Assembly: GCA_023014365.1 (NCBI GenBank)
Contig: JAEBUN010000019.1
Coordinates: 372,001 to 436,000, forward strand
Direction: 5' to 3'
DNA length: 64,000 nt
Source of the DNA: Lepiota brunneoincarnata
Taxonomy: Eukaryota > Basidiomycota > Agaricomycetes > Agaricales > Agaricaceae
Positions 24,401 through 34,987 of the stretch are shown piece after piece. The stretch's first letter is position 1. Each line of letters begins with the position of its first letter. The position numbers and the translations under genes are program-made. The notes beneath the pieces are model-generated. The model was not told the origin of the DNA. It saw only the letters and a program-made list of their open reading frames with translations, and ran no database searches.

Positions 24401-25310
24401 AGACCCCAGATTCGCCACCAACTCCCTCCGAGAACTAGCCAAACGTCTAAACATCTAACAGGCATTCTCAACTGCATACCATCCCCAGACAGATGGTTCC
24501 ACTGAACAATACAATCAAGAAATTGAGACCTACCTCACCATATACTGCACCAGAAACCCTCTTGATTGGTCAGAAACCCTCCCTATTGCCAAATTCACAC
24601 ACAACTCCAAAATACATGCCTCAAGGCAGAAATCCCCATTTGAACTAATCATGGGATACAACCCTCCACCGATACCCATGGTAATGGAAACATTGAACTT
24701 TCCATCAGTAGACAAATGCATCAGACTCCTTGATGATGCCAGAAAAGAAGCACACGTGGCACACCAACTCTCTGCCGATATTATGAAACAAAGAACCAGA
24801 AGGACCATCAAACCCCTTGAAACACATCAAAAAGTATGGCTAGAAGCCAAAGACCTCAAACTCCCCTTCATCTCCAACAAAATATCCCCAAAATGACTGG
24901 GACCTTTCCTTATCTCAGAAGTCTTATTGCCACTCACCTACAAACTAAAACTTCCGATCAAATGGAAGATACACCCGGTATTCCACAGAAACCTTCTAAC
25001 CCCATATACCAAAACAGAAGCATACGGATCTCATCCGACTCCACCACCACCAGACATCATTAATGAAGAAGAAGAATACAAAATAGAAGCCATTCTAAAT
25101 CACCGCCAATACCACAGAAAACTCCAATATTACATCAAATGGAAAGGATACTCTCACACGGAGAATGAATGGATCACTGATGAAACACTCCACACAAATG
25201 CCAAAGAATACTTAACCAAGTATAAAAAAGCTCATGGAATTCTCCAGAAAGAACAGGAACCCACCAGAACCAACCAAAGACAACTCCACTCCCACACCAA
25301 ACGTACTTAA
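21470..25310 (+). pseudogene. Retrotransposon pol: protease, RT, RNase H, integrase, chromodomain, with nine stops
   Basis: One frame runs through the whole polyprotein. Protease: ALIDSGAQGNFIS (DSG active site, near 21663). RT: LRPCQDYCYLN, then FTKLDVRLGYNNIRI and IIIYMDDILIYSK (YMDD, near 22850). RNase H: FKIEADASKFASGAVLY and YDRELLAI. Integrase: HHCC zinc domain (H-x-H...CPECQQHK), core with WDLITGLLP, SVVDH and TAYHPQTDGSTEQYNQE. A C-terminal chromodomain contains YYIKWKGYSHTENEWI. Stops are at 21582, 21600, 22005, 22977, 23550, 24339, 24399, 24456 (TAA) and 24894; all but one are TGA. At conserved positions the expected residues are Arg (CGA) or Gln (CAA), so C-to-T changes explain them. 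No insertion or deletion is needed across 3.7 kb. Confidence 0.92.
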
Positions 25311-25412
25311 AGATGCCCATGAACCTCAATCTCACTTGCCCCCAAACCACTCCCCCTTTCTCAACAACACCCTCACCAACGTCCTCATCATCCTTGATCA
25401 TCATCATCAACA

Positions 25413-26681
25413 ATGCAAGCATCGAACATACTGCACTTCAGACAACTCCCATTCCAGCCCCGTCTCCCTACACCCCCTCTCACACCTTCGCCGCAACATA
25501 CGCCTCCTCCAGGGATGAGACCCCTGACCCCAATGACACCCCAGAACCAACAGCCGCCCCAGCCACCTCCCTTAGATACCATACAGCTGGAGTACGATCA
25601 TATGGACCAGATCACCCTTCTGACAGAGATCTGCATGAGGCTGCCACCGATGGAGCCTTTACAACTAAATTGGAACACACATCAATTTCAGAATACAACC
25701 GACAACTCTGGTATGACTATACCCACCACGTACGACAGACTAAGGCTCTCGCTACTGCGTACAATACGCAACGTGCCTGGGCAGAATCACTCGAGCAACT
25801 TCTCCGCTCAAGATCAGGCCTCATGTCTGAGGTGTTGAAGAACCTACCCAAACGAGATGAGGTACATACCTCACAGCCCCCCACCGCAACCATCCCCACC
25901 ACTACCATGATGACCACTGCTGCAATCATCACCACCACCCCCAACAAGGGAAGAAAGCCCACCAGTGTCAGAAATCCCTTCAGACTTCTCACCCCCACCA
26001 AGAACGCCACCCACACCATCACCAATAACAATGTCCCGATTCGGAACTCCCCCAATCCTGTTCACTCATGAACCAACCCCCGAACCACCAACAGATCAGT
26101 CTGTATCCAATGCAGACACACAGGACACTGGGCCATGGATTGCCCCCAATTTGCCTGCCTCGGATGCAAGCAATATGCCCCAGGGCATTACTCATACAAT
26201 TGCATCAAGTATAGATGTCCCCACTGTGCTGTTTTCCAACCGCGCCACAAATGGACCGAATGCCCAAGTCGAAAGACTTGACATGCCCCCTACTCCAGAA
26301 ATCCAGCAGCCCGCCCCTCGACCACTCCCACAACTCACCATAGATACATCAACCTCACTCACGACAATTATTACAAGGAATGCTACGACGATGTGGCCAA
26401 ATCAAACATTATAGGAGAACCATGCGGTTCCTTCTGAAGAAAACCCAACCACCCCACCAGAAGAAAGGATAGAGAGTCCCCACTTCAGACGCCTTCTATA
26501 CGACATTTTCTATCCGGGACAACCTCCATCCCCAGAAACTGCCACTATACTTGATCTCCACAGAACCCCCACTCCCATGTTCTCCCCCGTCATTCCCCCC
26601 AGACCAGACTCCACCGACCAAACCCAAATTGAGTACTACAAACCAAATTACCTAGCCAAATACCCAGAAGAAGGAAACTAA
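25413..26681 (+). pseudogene. Third retroelement ORF after pol, with zinc knuckles
   Basis: Downstream of the pol stop (25310) and before the 3' LTR lies a further coding region. It begins MQASNILHFRQLPF, followed by a Pro/Thr-rich tract. A helical segment (SEYNRQLWYDYTHHVRQT, then SLEQLLRSRSGLM) is read one frame over. A cysteine-rich block follows: CIQCRHTGHWAMDC is a canonical CX2CX4HX4C knuckle, then CLGCKQYAPGHYSYNC and CPHCAVFQPRHKWTEC are variants. It ends with an acidic tail (YYKPNYLAKYPEEGN) and TAA at 26679-26681. Frame changes near 25.65 and 26.43 kb and TGA codons at 26069, 26279 and 26435 break it. Role unknown; a second nucleic-acid-binding or RNA-chaperone protein is a reasonable guess. 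It does not look like an envelope: no signal or membrane segment is visible. Confidence 0.65.
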
Positions 26682-26718
26682 TGAGTTGTATGGAAAACAA
26701 TTCTAGAAATGGACCTAA

Positions 26719-27102
26719 TGTTATCAGAAATCTTATCAGAAGGACAGATATTTTTAGCTACATTTCCCATGTCACTATGAAATTATCAGTAGTGTACATC
26801 AGAAGGACGATTCTTACCACATGCCTCGTGTTTCTTATCTCTGACTCATAGTTACCTTGGTCCAGACTATTATAGTAGGAGTACAGCCACATTTAGAAGT
26901 ATATAAGGATACAGTACAATACCTTGTATCCTTATCTTAGTGTTATAAAGTTCTTGCCTCCTATACCTCTTTGCCATAACCAGCTGGACTTATAGTGCTC
27001 CGTCGTCTCCAAGTCACACTTAGTAGGACAGGACCAAGTCTGTATAGACATCCTGTGTTGAACTCCATGCTACTCAAGAGTGAACCCCTAACCCAGGTAA
27101 CA
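26719..27102 (+). repeat. 3' LTR
   Basis: 384 bp, same ends and same TATA/PBS-complementary block as the left LTR, about 97% identical by eye with transitions only. No clear polypurine tract touches its left edge; the nearest purine-rich stretch is at about 26667-26676. It interrupts the TPR gene on its right immediately before atgcagccaagg. Confidence 0.93.
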
Positions 27103-29657
27103 ATGCAGCCAAGGCAGAAGGTGGATTGTGCTTGGCTTCTAAGCGGGCCCAGTGTTGAGATGCATGGAGCTGGGCCAAAGCTGAGCCAATCTTGGAGGTT
27201 GCAGCTGACTGAAAATGTAAAATTGCCTCCTCAAGGTCACTCAATGACCCCATATGATTGAACCAACTCTGGAGGGAAAGCCCAAGGTTGCTGAGCCATT
27301 CTGGTTTGTGAGGATGACCATCTGAGCTGAGCAATACTGCTTGCTACTGATTCTTGATTGCCTCCTCAAGGTCACTCAGCAGCCCCATGTATTTAAAGTG
27401 AACCCAGAAAGAACTCCCAAGGTTGCTGAATAATGTTGGTTTGCCAGGATGACCATCTGAGGTAAGCAGTACTGCCTGTTGTTTATTCTTGATTGCCTCT
27501 TCAAGGTCATTCAGTGACCCCATGTGTGCAAAGTAATTATGGAGGGAGGACCCAAGGTTGTTGAGCCATGCTGGTTTGTCAGGATGACCATCTGGGGTGA
27601 GCAATACTGCTTGCCAAATATTCTTGGTTGCCTCTTCAAGGTCATTCAGTGATCCCATGTGCTCAAAGTGACTCTGGAGGGAAGACCCAAGGTTGCTGAG
27701 CCATTTTGGTTTGTTAGGATGACCATCTGAGGTGAGCAATACTGCTTGCTGTTGATTCTTGATTGCCTCCTCAAGGTCACTCAGTAACCCCATGTGCTCA
27801 AAACAACTCTGGAGGGAAGATCCAAGGTTGTTGAGCCCATTTGGTTTGTTAGGATGACCATCTGAGGTGAGCAATACTGCTTGCTGCTGATTCTTGATTG
27901 CCTCCTCAAGGTTACTCAGTAACCCCATATGCTCAAAATGACTCTGGAGGAAAGACCCAAGGTTGCTGAGCCATTTTGGTTTGTTAGGATGACCATCTGA
28001 GGTGAGCAATACTGCTTGCTGTTGATTCTTGATTGCCTCCTCAGGGTCACTTAGCAGTCCCATGTGATTAAAGTGAACCCAGAGAGAACTCCCAAGGTTG
28101 CTGAATAATGTTGGTTTGCCAGGATGACTATCTGAGGTAAGCAGTACTGCCTGTTGTTTATTCTTGATTGCCTCTTCAAGGTCATTCAGTGACCCTATGT
28201 GCTCAAAACGACTCTGGAGGGAGGACCCAAGGTTGGTGAGCCATGTTGGTTTGTCAGGATGGCTATCCAAGGTGAGCAACACTGCCTGCTGTTGATTCTT
28301 GATTGCCTTCTCAAGGTCACTCAGTGACCCCATGTGATCAAACTGATGTTGGAGGGAAGTTCCAAGGTTGTTGAGCCATGCTGGCTTTTTAGGGTGGCTA
28401 TCTGAGGTGAGCAATACTGCTTGCTGTTGATTCTTGATTGCCTCCTCAAGGTCACTTAGTGATCCCATGTGCTCAAAGTGGCTCTGGAGGGAAGTCCCAA
28501 GGTTGTTGAACAATGCTGGTTTGTCAGGATGACCATCTGAGATGAGCAACACTGCCCACTGAAAATTCTTGATTGCCTCCTCAAGGTCACTCAGCAGCCC
28601 CATGTGGTTAAAGTGAACCCAGAGAGAAGTCCCAAGGTTGTTGAACAACATTGGTTTGCTGGGATGAATATCTGAGGTAAGCAATACTGCTTGCTGAATA
28701 TTCTTGATTGCCTCTTCAAGGTCATTCAGTGACCCCAATGTGCTCAAAGCTACTCTGGAGGGAAATCCCAAGGTTGTTGAACAATATTGGTTTGTCAGGA
28801 TAACTATCTGAAGTCAGCAATACTGCTTGCTGCTGATTCCTGATTGCCTCCTCAAGGTCACTCAGTGACCCCATGTGCTCAAAGCAACTCTGGAGGGAAG
28901 ACCCAAGGTTGCTGAGCCATTTTGATTTGTCAGGATGACGATCCAAGGTGAGCAACACTGCCTGCTGAAAATTCTTGATTGCCTCCTCAAGGTCACTCAG
29001 TGACCCCATGTGCTCAAAGTGACTCTGGAGGGAAGATGCAAGGTTGTTGAGCCATTCTGGTTTGCTGGGATGACTATCTGAGGTGAGCAATACTGCTTGC
29101 TGTTGATTCTTGATTGCCTCCTCAAGGTCACTCAGCAGCCCTGTGTGTTTAAAGTGAACCCAGAGAGAAAGCCCAAGGTTGTTGAACCATTTTGGTTTGT
29201 CAGGATGACCATCTGGGGTGAGCAACACCACCTGCTGAAAACTCTTGATTACCTCCTCCAGGTCACTCAGTGACCCCATATGCTCAAAGTGACTTTGGAG
29301 GGAAGATGCAAGGTTGTTGAGCCATGTTGGTTTGCTGGGATGACTATCTGAGGTGAGCAATACTGCTTGCTGTTGATTCTTGATTGCCTCCTCAAGGTCA
29401 CTCAGCAGCTGCGTGTGGTGAAAGCGAACCCAGAGAGAAGTCCCAAGATTGTTGAACCATTTTGGCATGTCAGGATGACCATCTGGGGTGAGCAACACTG
29501 CCTGCCGAAAATTCTTGATCGCCTCCTCAAGATCGTTAAGTGTCCCCATACACTGAAACTTGTCATAGAAGGTATTCCCAGTTGTGGCAAATCTCTGTGC
29601 TTCGTTTGAGTCTCCAGGACACCGATTTTGCTCGCCTGTGGGGCCGTTGGGATCCAT
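27103..29657 (-). pseudogene. Truncated TPR(-CHAT) gene with 18 tandem TPR units
   Basis: A paralogue of the TPR-CHAT gene at 16.7-18.6 kb. It starts at ATG 29657 (MDPNGPTGEQNRCPG), then FATTGNTFYDKF, and runs into repeated 45-residue units of the form GSLSDLEEAIKNQQQAVLLT, SDxHPxKP, LNNLGxSLQSxFEHM. After the last unit it reaches ARLEAKHNPPSALAA, which in the paralogue precedes the helical middle and CHAT domain, and is cut there by the 3' LTR. The CHAT half is missing from this side. Further lesions: a one-base insertion near 28737 (extra T in the FEHM block) and an in-frame TAG just upstream of 27334 where repeats have CAG (Gln). The product would be a repeat-only protein, so loss of function is likely. 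Confidence 0.85.
27225..29560 (-). repeat. Tandem array of about eighteen 135-bp coding repeats
   Basis: The motif cctcctcaaggtcactcag and close variants recurs every 135 bp from about 27230 to 29530, giving 18 copies. Each unit encodes one 45-residue TPR-like helix pair. Units alternate between SLQS-FEHM and SLWV-FNHM types in blocks, which suggests expansion by unequal exchange of multi-unit segments. CpG is almost absent through most of the array but present in the first unit and the upstream flank. Confidence 0.9.
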
Positions 29658-29669
29658 AATCGTCGTTGT

Positions 29670-30000
29670 ATTGCAAGTTAGGTGACACTAGCACGAACCA
29701 GACAAGACAAACAGCCTGACGGAAGACGGATCCAGACAAAAATCGCGGTTACCCAAGTCAAGTCGGATGAGACAACTAGGTGCGCGATAAGCAGAAGATG
29801 AGAGTAAGAGGAACGTTGCACTCGCTCAGTTTGACGGCGAGGCAACTGCTGTGGAGTGGCTGTGTGACGGGCATCAAGGTTTGTGGTTCTTCGGTATGAT
29901 CGTAGTGAGGGGTAGAGATCAACCTTTGAGAGACAACCCAAACGGCGACACGGTGTCGGAGAACACAGGCTAGAAACTGCACATACTGGACTAGCCAAAA
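29670..30000. repeat. 5' flank of TPR gene, duplicated at 18.61-18.92 kb (copy 2)
   Basis: The counterpart of the flank upstream of the TPR-CHAT gene at 16.7-18.6 kb. It retains CG at many positions where the other copy has TG or CA. Similarity stops after ctagccaaa, close to where the LTR sits in the other copy. Confidence 0.8.
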
Positions 30001-30956
30001 TAAGTTACTAGCATTGTGAAGTACAGGTAGAGGATGTGATTCGGTTTTGGGCCCAATCCACGCTGAGGAGCTACTCAAATGCCTCCCAGGTAGGCTAAGA
30101 ATCATCATATGATGGACTGATGAATCACTGCGGGCTGAGCGGGCTTGATGAACAGCTTTGGCATGACCTTGTTCCATGAGACCTTGCCGAGAGACATGGG
30201 AATTCCTATCAGACGACCCAAAGTGAGGGTGGGCATGTCCTATGGAAGGGAGAAAGAGATGTAGAGGGTTCCTTTCACCACGGTATATGCCCAACATCGT
30301 GAGGTAGCGATGGAACTGGGAGATGAGTCGTGCGTACGGAGGCGAGCATGAAAAGGAGGGGAAACGATAAGGAAGATATCAGCATCACAATCAGCACACG
30401 GCTCTCCCATGAGTGTCCTGCCAAGAATGAAGCGGTGATAGGTTCGTGAGAGTGACGAGCTAGGCCATCTGTTCGATAGTTGAAAGCGTATTCGGATGAA
30501 GCGTCTCTCCTTATAGGTGCAGGGAGGTAGATAGATGCCGCCGCCAGTGACAGCCGGTCGGCGACCAGTAGACAACTGAGATGCGTCCACAAGTTAAGGT
30601 GGAGAACAAGTGGTTTGGTCATCGCTGGCAATTAGGTTGGGGAGGACCTGCCGGGCAAGCCAAGTGAAAAACCTGTTATCAGATGAACATGCTGCAAGGA
30701 AAACTGGGGCAGCCTTGGGAGCCTGGGGTTGGAACATTCGTTGTTGAAAGGGGAACAAGTTTGTAAATGGTTCATTATTCCACAATGCGAAGAAAAGGTC
30801 ATTGTGTGCGATGAGTGAATAGTGAGCGATCATCAGTTCTGTTCGGAGAATGCCGCGCCCTACCTAACCCGGCCACACCTCTGAAGCAACCTTCCCAACC
30901 GCGGGTGCCGTGCGGTGCCGGGGGCGTGCTTTTGGCAGCCAGGCTTCCAGAACACC

Positions 30957-31160
30957 AGCTCGCCTCTGGGTAATGTGGCTATTCCCTCTGCCCCGGCTGG
31001 TGTTGTATAGCAAAGTTAATCACTCCCTGCCATCACCGCCAGACGCAAGTCAAGCTCATGCACCATCCAACCGAAGTTCCTAATTTCAAGCTCCAATTCC
31101 GCTTCCATACATATGAACGTGGAGGCCGCACTCCGAGACGCAAGTCCGCTGTCCGCCGGG
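30957..31160. repeat. Diverged direct repeat, copy 1 (with 32603-32760)
   Basis: Shared blocks in the same order and orientation include a tctgg-taatg start, ctattc-ctctgcc, catgcacca-ccgaag, cttccatacata and acgtggaggccgca. The copies differ by substitutions and a length change of roughly 45 bp. It may be a promoter or first-exon piece duplicated with its gene; no function can be assigned. Confidence 0.5.
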
Positions 31161-32244
31161 CAGAGTTTCCCCTCTCAACTATTGTGTTCGAGGGGGTTTG
31201 AATTGGTGGTCGCTGGTTCATTCACTGGCTACGACGGCACGCGATCACAAGCTGTCTCCCAGATGCCATATTTGATATCTGACGACCCCAATCCTCACCA
31301 CCTCCAGTGCTCCCTAAACCCTCGACACTGCGCACAAGCTCACCACTCCCCTCGGCATGGTGCCTGCCCCTATTGATCCTGGAGTGCCTCTGTGCACTCT
31401 CTATCCCCATTCATTCCCCTGAATTAGCCGATGAGGTCCAAAAGTACCTCGGCAACTGCCTCGAGACCCCAATCTCCCAAACCGAGCTCTTATGCCAGAC
31501 GCCCGCGGCACAAGCGCAACAAGGCCAGTCACTCTTACTCAAGCACGTCAGCTAATCGCGTTCTCCAGGCCCTGAGGTAGTACCGCGCCTGGACTCTTCC
31601 ACTAGGGACATTCAGAACTGCCTTCACCGACGCATCGTACGTTTTGCTTCATCCGCATCCCCTCAACACAGGCTCTTACACCGAGCTACGACCCGTTCAT
31701 ATACCGCACACCGCTCTTTGCCCGGAGTCTATCCCCGCATCGTACCCTATATCCCCGGTTGCACCTGGCTTTTCCTTATTCCCTCCGCAGCGACATAATT
31801 ATTCGCCAAATGCTTCACCGTCGCTCTCTACGCTGTCGAGGACAATCCACAAAATGTCAAGGCAGACAAACTCCCTGCTTTCCGTGTCGGGGATCTCTGC
31901 ATTCATCACGCCTACGAGGGCGAATGTCATCACTCTCCCCGATTTTGAGTGGACCATAATACTCCAAGTTACACACAAGCATTGAGTCCAGAGCACCTTT
32001 CCCGCCTACGCCAATCCGCAGTTACTTGGCCTTACCGGCCCCTACTTTGACGCTTGCAGGTATGTCTCTCTACAAATTCATGCTCTGAACAGAGGATGAC
32101 GATGCGTATGTCGGCATGTCCCAAATCACCACCCTACTCAACAGCAGTTACCCACAAGCGCCTTATCCTTGGCGCCTATCTCCACCATCAACACTCTTGG
32201 GATGCCACTTTGCTCGTTCCCACTGTTCATGACCCCAGGGAAAG

Positions 32245-32530
32245 ATGCAGCCTGTCTTAGAAATGGGGGGATCTCCGCAATTTCGTTGATTGGCATGACA
32301 TCAAGTAGACGTGAAAAGGGATCTAACTTCTGCTTCTGAGGCCTACGGCTTGATCGTCTTTGACACCAGGTTCATGTCTCGATGGACCCCTCCGATTGCG
32401 GGTACCTTGTTTGGTTCATGACATAGGAATACGTTCTAGCCACACCATTTATTCCGGAACATCGGTCCCAGCACCGTTTTTGCTGTATTTATATACAGCT
32501 GTCCCGAATTCATACCGACCAATTGAGCTG
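32245..32530 (-). pseudogene. Relic of an NLR gene 5' end
   Basis: This segment matches the start and promoter of the NB-ARC-TPR gene at 42.68-42.96 kb. On the minus strand ATG 32296-32294 begins MPINEIAEIPPF, against MPIDEIPEIPPS in the intact gene. Upstream shared pieces include ggaatacg, ccggaac and ctgtcccga. Homology ends after about 14 codons, so only the start remains. Confidence 0.6.
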
Positions 32531-34110
32531 TTTAATGGGAATGATTGAGGGTAGCGTCCAGAGGCATAAATTTTGTTGCCCCTAGCCTCTTGCTATCCTT
32601 TCTCTGGATAATGGGACTATTCTCTCTGCCCTGGCCATTCCCTGTCGTCGCTGCTATACGCACGTCAATCCCGCACACCATTGATACATGCACCAGCCGA
32701 AGCTTCGAACAAATTCTACTTCCATACATACGGACGTGGAGGCCGCAGTAAACGCTAACCGCCCAACGGATTTCCCTGGACACGCGATCGCAGAAGTCCC
32801 GGGCGAGGACTCACGGAGATACCGGTAATCAACAAAGACGAGGGTCACGGACAGTATCCGTTGGGAGAATGCGCACCGAGCTCTTTCCTGCCCCTTAACG
32901 TCTTTGGCTTCTCTCCGGCTAAGGCCGCTCCACGCCATTTTCAAAACGGAAGGCTCCCGCATTATCTGGGGTTCAGCTGCTTTCAGTCCCCGTTCGTAGA
33001 GCTTAGCAAAGGCTGGCTTAGTCAAGGTTTGTGCATATCACAGTCGGCATATCTTCTCGAAGCTGAACGCCGGCCACTTGGAATCGCTGAGTGATTCGAC
33101 GTGAGCTTGACCAAATGGCAGGATAATCTGACGTACGGGGTTACGATCAGCCGTGTCTTGATCATGAGGATTACCTTACTCAACGGTCGTCAGTCGGCGG
33201 AGGATTGAATTCCGGTGGTGAACCCGCCCCTTCGAGCGTGTCAAGCATAGTCGACGGCAGTTATAGCTTGCGTCCATTTCTTTGCGTACAATATCCTGGA
33301 AAGTGTGGCTAGTGTGCCCGCGTGGCTGAGTCGTCGGGGCCTCGGGTGGGCTCGCTTTTTCTGCAGAAACCTGTCCGGGGGAGTTTTCGTTGGTTCTATT
33401 CGTGTCGTGGGATAGGTCCCCCACAACTTCCCCCGGAGGAATTGACCTCCTTTCTCTCAGTCAGCAGCTTAGAGAATTAGCAAAAACAAATTCCCCATGA
33501 TGTCTGAGTGACTGGTAATCCTGTTGCGGTGGAGTTGCCCCCTCCTGTGGCCAGCAGAATAAAATATTAACAGGGATAAACGGTACGGTATTCTGTGGCC
33601 GGAGTATCCAGTCGTGGTCGAAACAACTGCAGGAGGTTATTATGTCGATGTTTCCAGGTCGCGAGTGAGATACTTGCTCTGCGACACCAACGACCTTTCT
33701 CAACGACTGTGGGGTCAAATTGTAGCTTGGGGCGCGGTGTGATCTTGAGGCTGATGGAGAGTTTAGGTATGAAGGCTCCTGTCAATGAGGCAGCAGCAAG
33801 CCACCTCTCGTATGAATAAGTATTCCGAAGATCGATCTGGGGAAACTCATGCCTGTGAGACTTGGGATTGGTGGGCAAGCAGTGAAATGGATGGACTATG
33901 TAGGGCTCTTGATGCCTCGCCAAGTACAGTCAGCACACGAGGTCGGTTTGATGGGGCCGTACAGTTTAGTCTAGGCTGGATCATGGTATCGATTAGTGCA
34001 CGCCCAACGCCCCAATCCATTCCCGGCTGCCCACTCTACGCGCGGAATTTCAGACGATACAACAGCATATCTTGAGTCCCAGACAGGCTACCTGTCCTCT
34101 CCGAAACCCA

Positions 34111-34987
34111 ATGGGCGCCAGCTTCTCAAAACATTTCGACGAGGTCAGCCCAGATTATGATATCATCGCGTACGTTCATCCCTGCTTCTGCATTCTATAC
34201 AACAAACAGGCATTTTTAGCGTTATTGGGCAAACGGGTGTCGGAAAGAGTACTGTGAGCATACCATTATCCATTATTGATTGTAGTCATCGCTCAGGGGG
34301 GATATAGTTCATCAACACAGCGGCAGGAAGTGAAATCATGCCCGTTCAACACAGTTTGTGCCCCGCCCCAATCAAGGGACAACATGTCGTGTGTTCCAAC
34401 GCTAGCCGTTGTGGGACACCCAAAGTTGTATTCGTGGACGTCCCAGCGTTCGACTCGGTACAAAAGGAGGAAATAGTTGAAAAGAAGCTGAGGCAATGGC
34501 TGAAGCATCTGTGGGTCGACGTTACATGGATCACCGTTGGTCCTACTGACCGTATCCGAGTGCCTCACAAAAGCTCAGAATCTCTGCCATTCTATACCTT
34601 TATCGGATCACAGACACCAAGTTCAACGACCCTCCACCAGAGCGTTTGATCCAGCTGAAAAAACTGTACCAAGAATCGAAGCAAGAATTCCCTACCCGAA
34701 TAATGTTGGTTACAACTATGTGGGGGAAAATTCGATCGATGCAGGTCGCTTTGGATAGGGAGGAGGAGTTGCGGAAATATTGGAGTAGCATTCCGGGAAG
34801 CATCGCGTCGCCACGCCTCCCAATCATGCGGTTTGAGGATTCCTCGGAGAGTGCATGGTCCATTGTATCCGCCCTCATGGCAGACCCACCAGGCGCGCAG
34901 CAACACGTCGGTGATTATCACCAACCTTCTCTTACAACCTTTCGACCTCATATTTCCCAAAAGATGGTACTCAGTCTCATACTATGA
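34111..34987 (+). CDS. AIG1-like G-domain protein (P-loop GTPase)
   Basis: Exons 34111-34169, 34220-34253 and from 34308 onward join in frame. The N-terminus (MGASFSKHFDEVSPDYDII) has a Gly at position 2, which could be myristoylated. Across the first splice comes the P-loop AVIGQTGVGKST, split by an intron before FINTAAGS. The switch/G3 region reads VVFVDVPAFDS (DxxAF in place of DTPGF). Later blocks are LYRITDTKFND, RIMLVTTMWG and LPIMRFEDSSESAW. The segment after another intron uses an acceptor at about 34576. The 3' end is uncertain; the paralogue at the window start continues with one more short exon, while here the frame ends soon after ISQKM and abuts an NLR-like N-terminus. Predicted to bind GTP; function in the fungus unknown. 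It sits in an island with NLR and CHAT genes. Confidence 0.8.

Larger units (their letters stand above)
18923..27102 (+). mobile_element. Ty3/Gypsy LTR retrotransposon (chromovirus), inactivated, 8.2 kb
   Basis: Two 384-bp LTRs (TGTTATC...GGTAACA) flank gag, protease, reverse transcriptase, RNase H, integrase, a chromodomain and a third frame. Domain order PR-RT-RH-IN is that of Ty3/Gypsy; the C-terminal chromodomain places it among chromoviruses. The element is dead: pol alone has nine in-frame stops and gag and the third frame have more. The 5-bp flanks differ (ccagg on the left, atgca on the right), so there is no target-site duplication. Left flank is the promoter region of one TPR-CHAT gene; right flank is the middle of another. 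This fits recombination between two element copies better than a simple insertion. Confidence 0.95.
30001..34110. other. Gene-poor, relic-rich interval
   Basis: About 4 kb without a complete gene. On the minus strand from 30840 to about 30110 several pieces look protein-like (for example NDLFFALWNNEPFTNLF) but stops and frame changes separate them and no family is recognised. On the plus strand near 31.4-31.6 and 31.7-32.0 kb there are similar pieces (one with AVEDNPQNVKADKLPAFRVGD). On the minus strand near 33.2-33.4 kb is TSHTFQDIVRKEMDAS. These are probably decayed or multi-exon genes I cannot assemble. A diverged repeat and an NLR 5' relic in this interval are listed separately. Confidence 0.4.

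Noticed and set aside
21582..24896. TGA codons in pol considered as recoding (selenocysteine or alternative code)
   Set aside because: Host genes such as SMC1 and MIOX end in TGA, stops in the element also include TAA and TAG, and no SECIS-like signal was seen; mutation explains them.
25717..26055. Long minus-strand ORF with hydrophobic residues inside the retroelement
   Set aside because: It mirrors the Thr/Pro-rich plus-strand frame (ACC/CCC read backwards gives Gly/Val/Trp) and has no independent support.
25313..26681. Third retroelement ORF considered as an envelope gene
   Set aside because: No signal peptide, membrane segment or Cys pattern of a glycoprotein; zinc knuckles point to nucleic-acid binding.
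27225..29560. Regular repeats considered as a CRISPR array or non-coding satellite
   Set aside because: The period is 135 bp without spacers, and the units translate into one continuous TPR-like protein on the minus strand.
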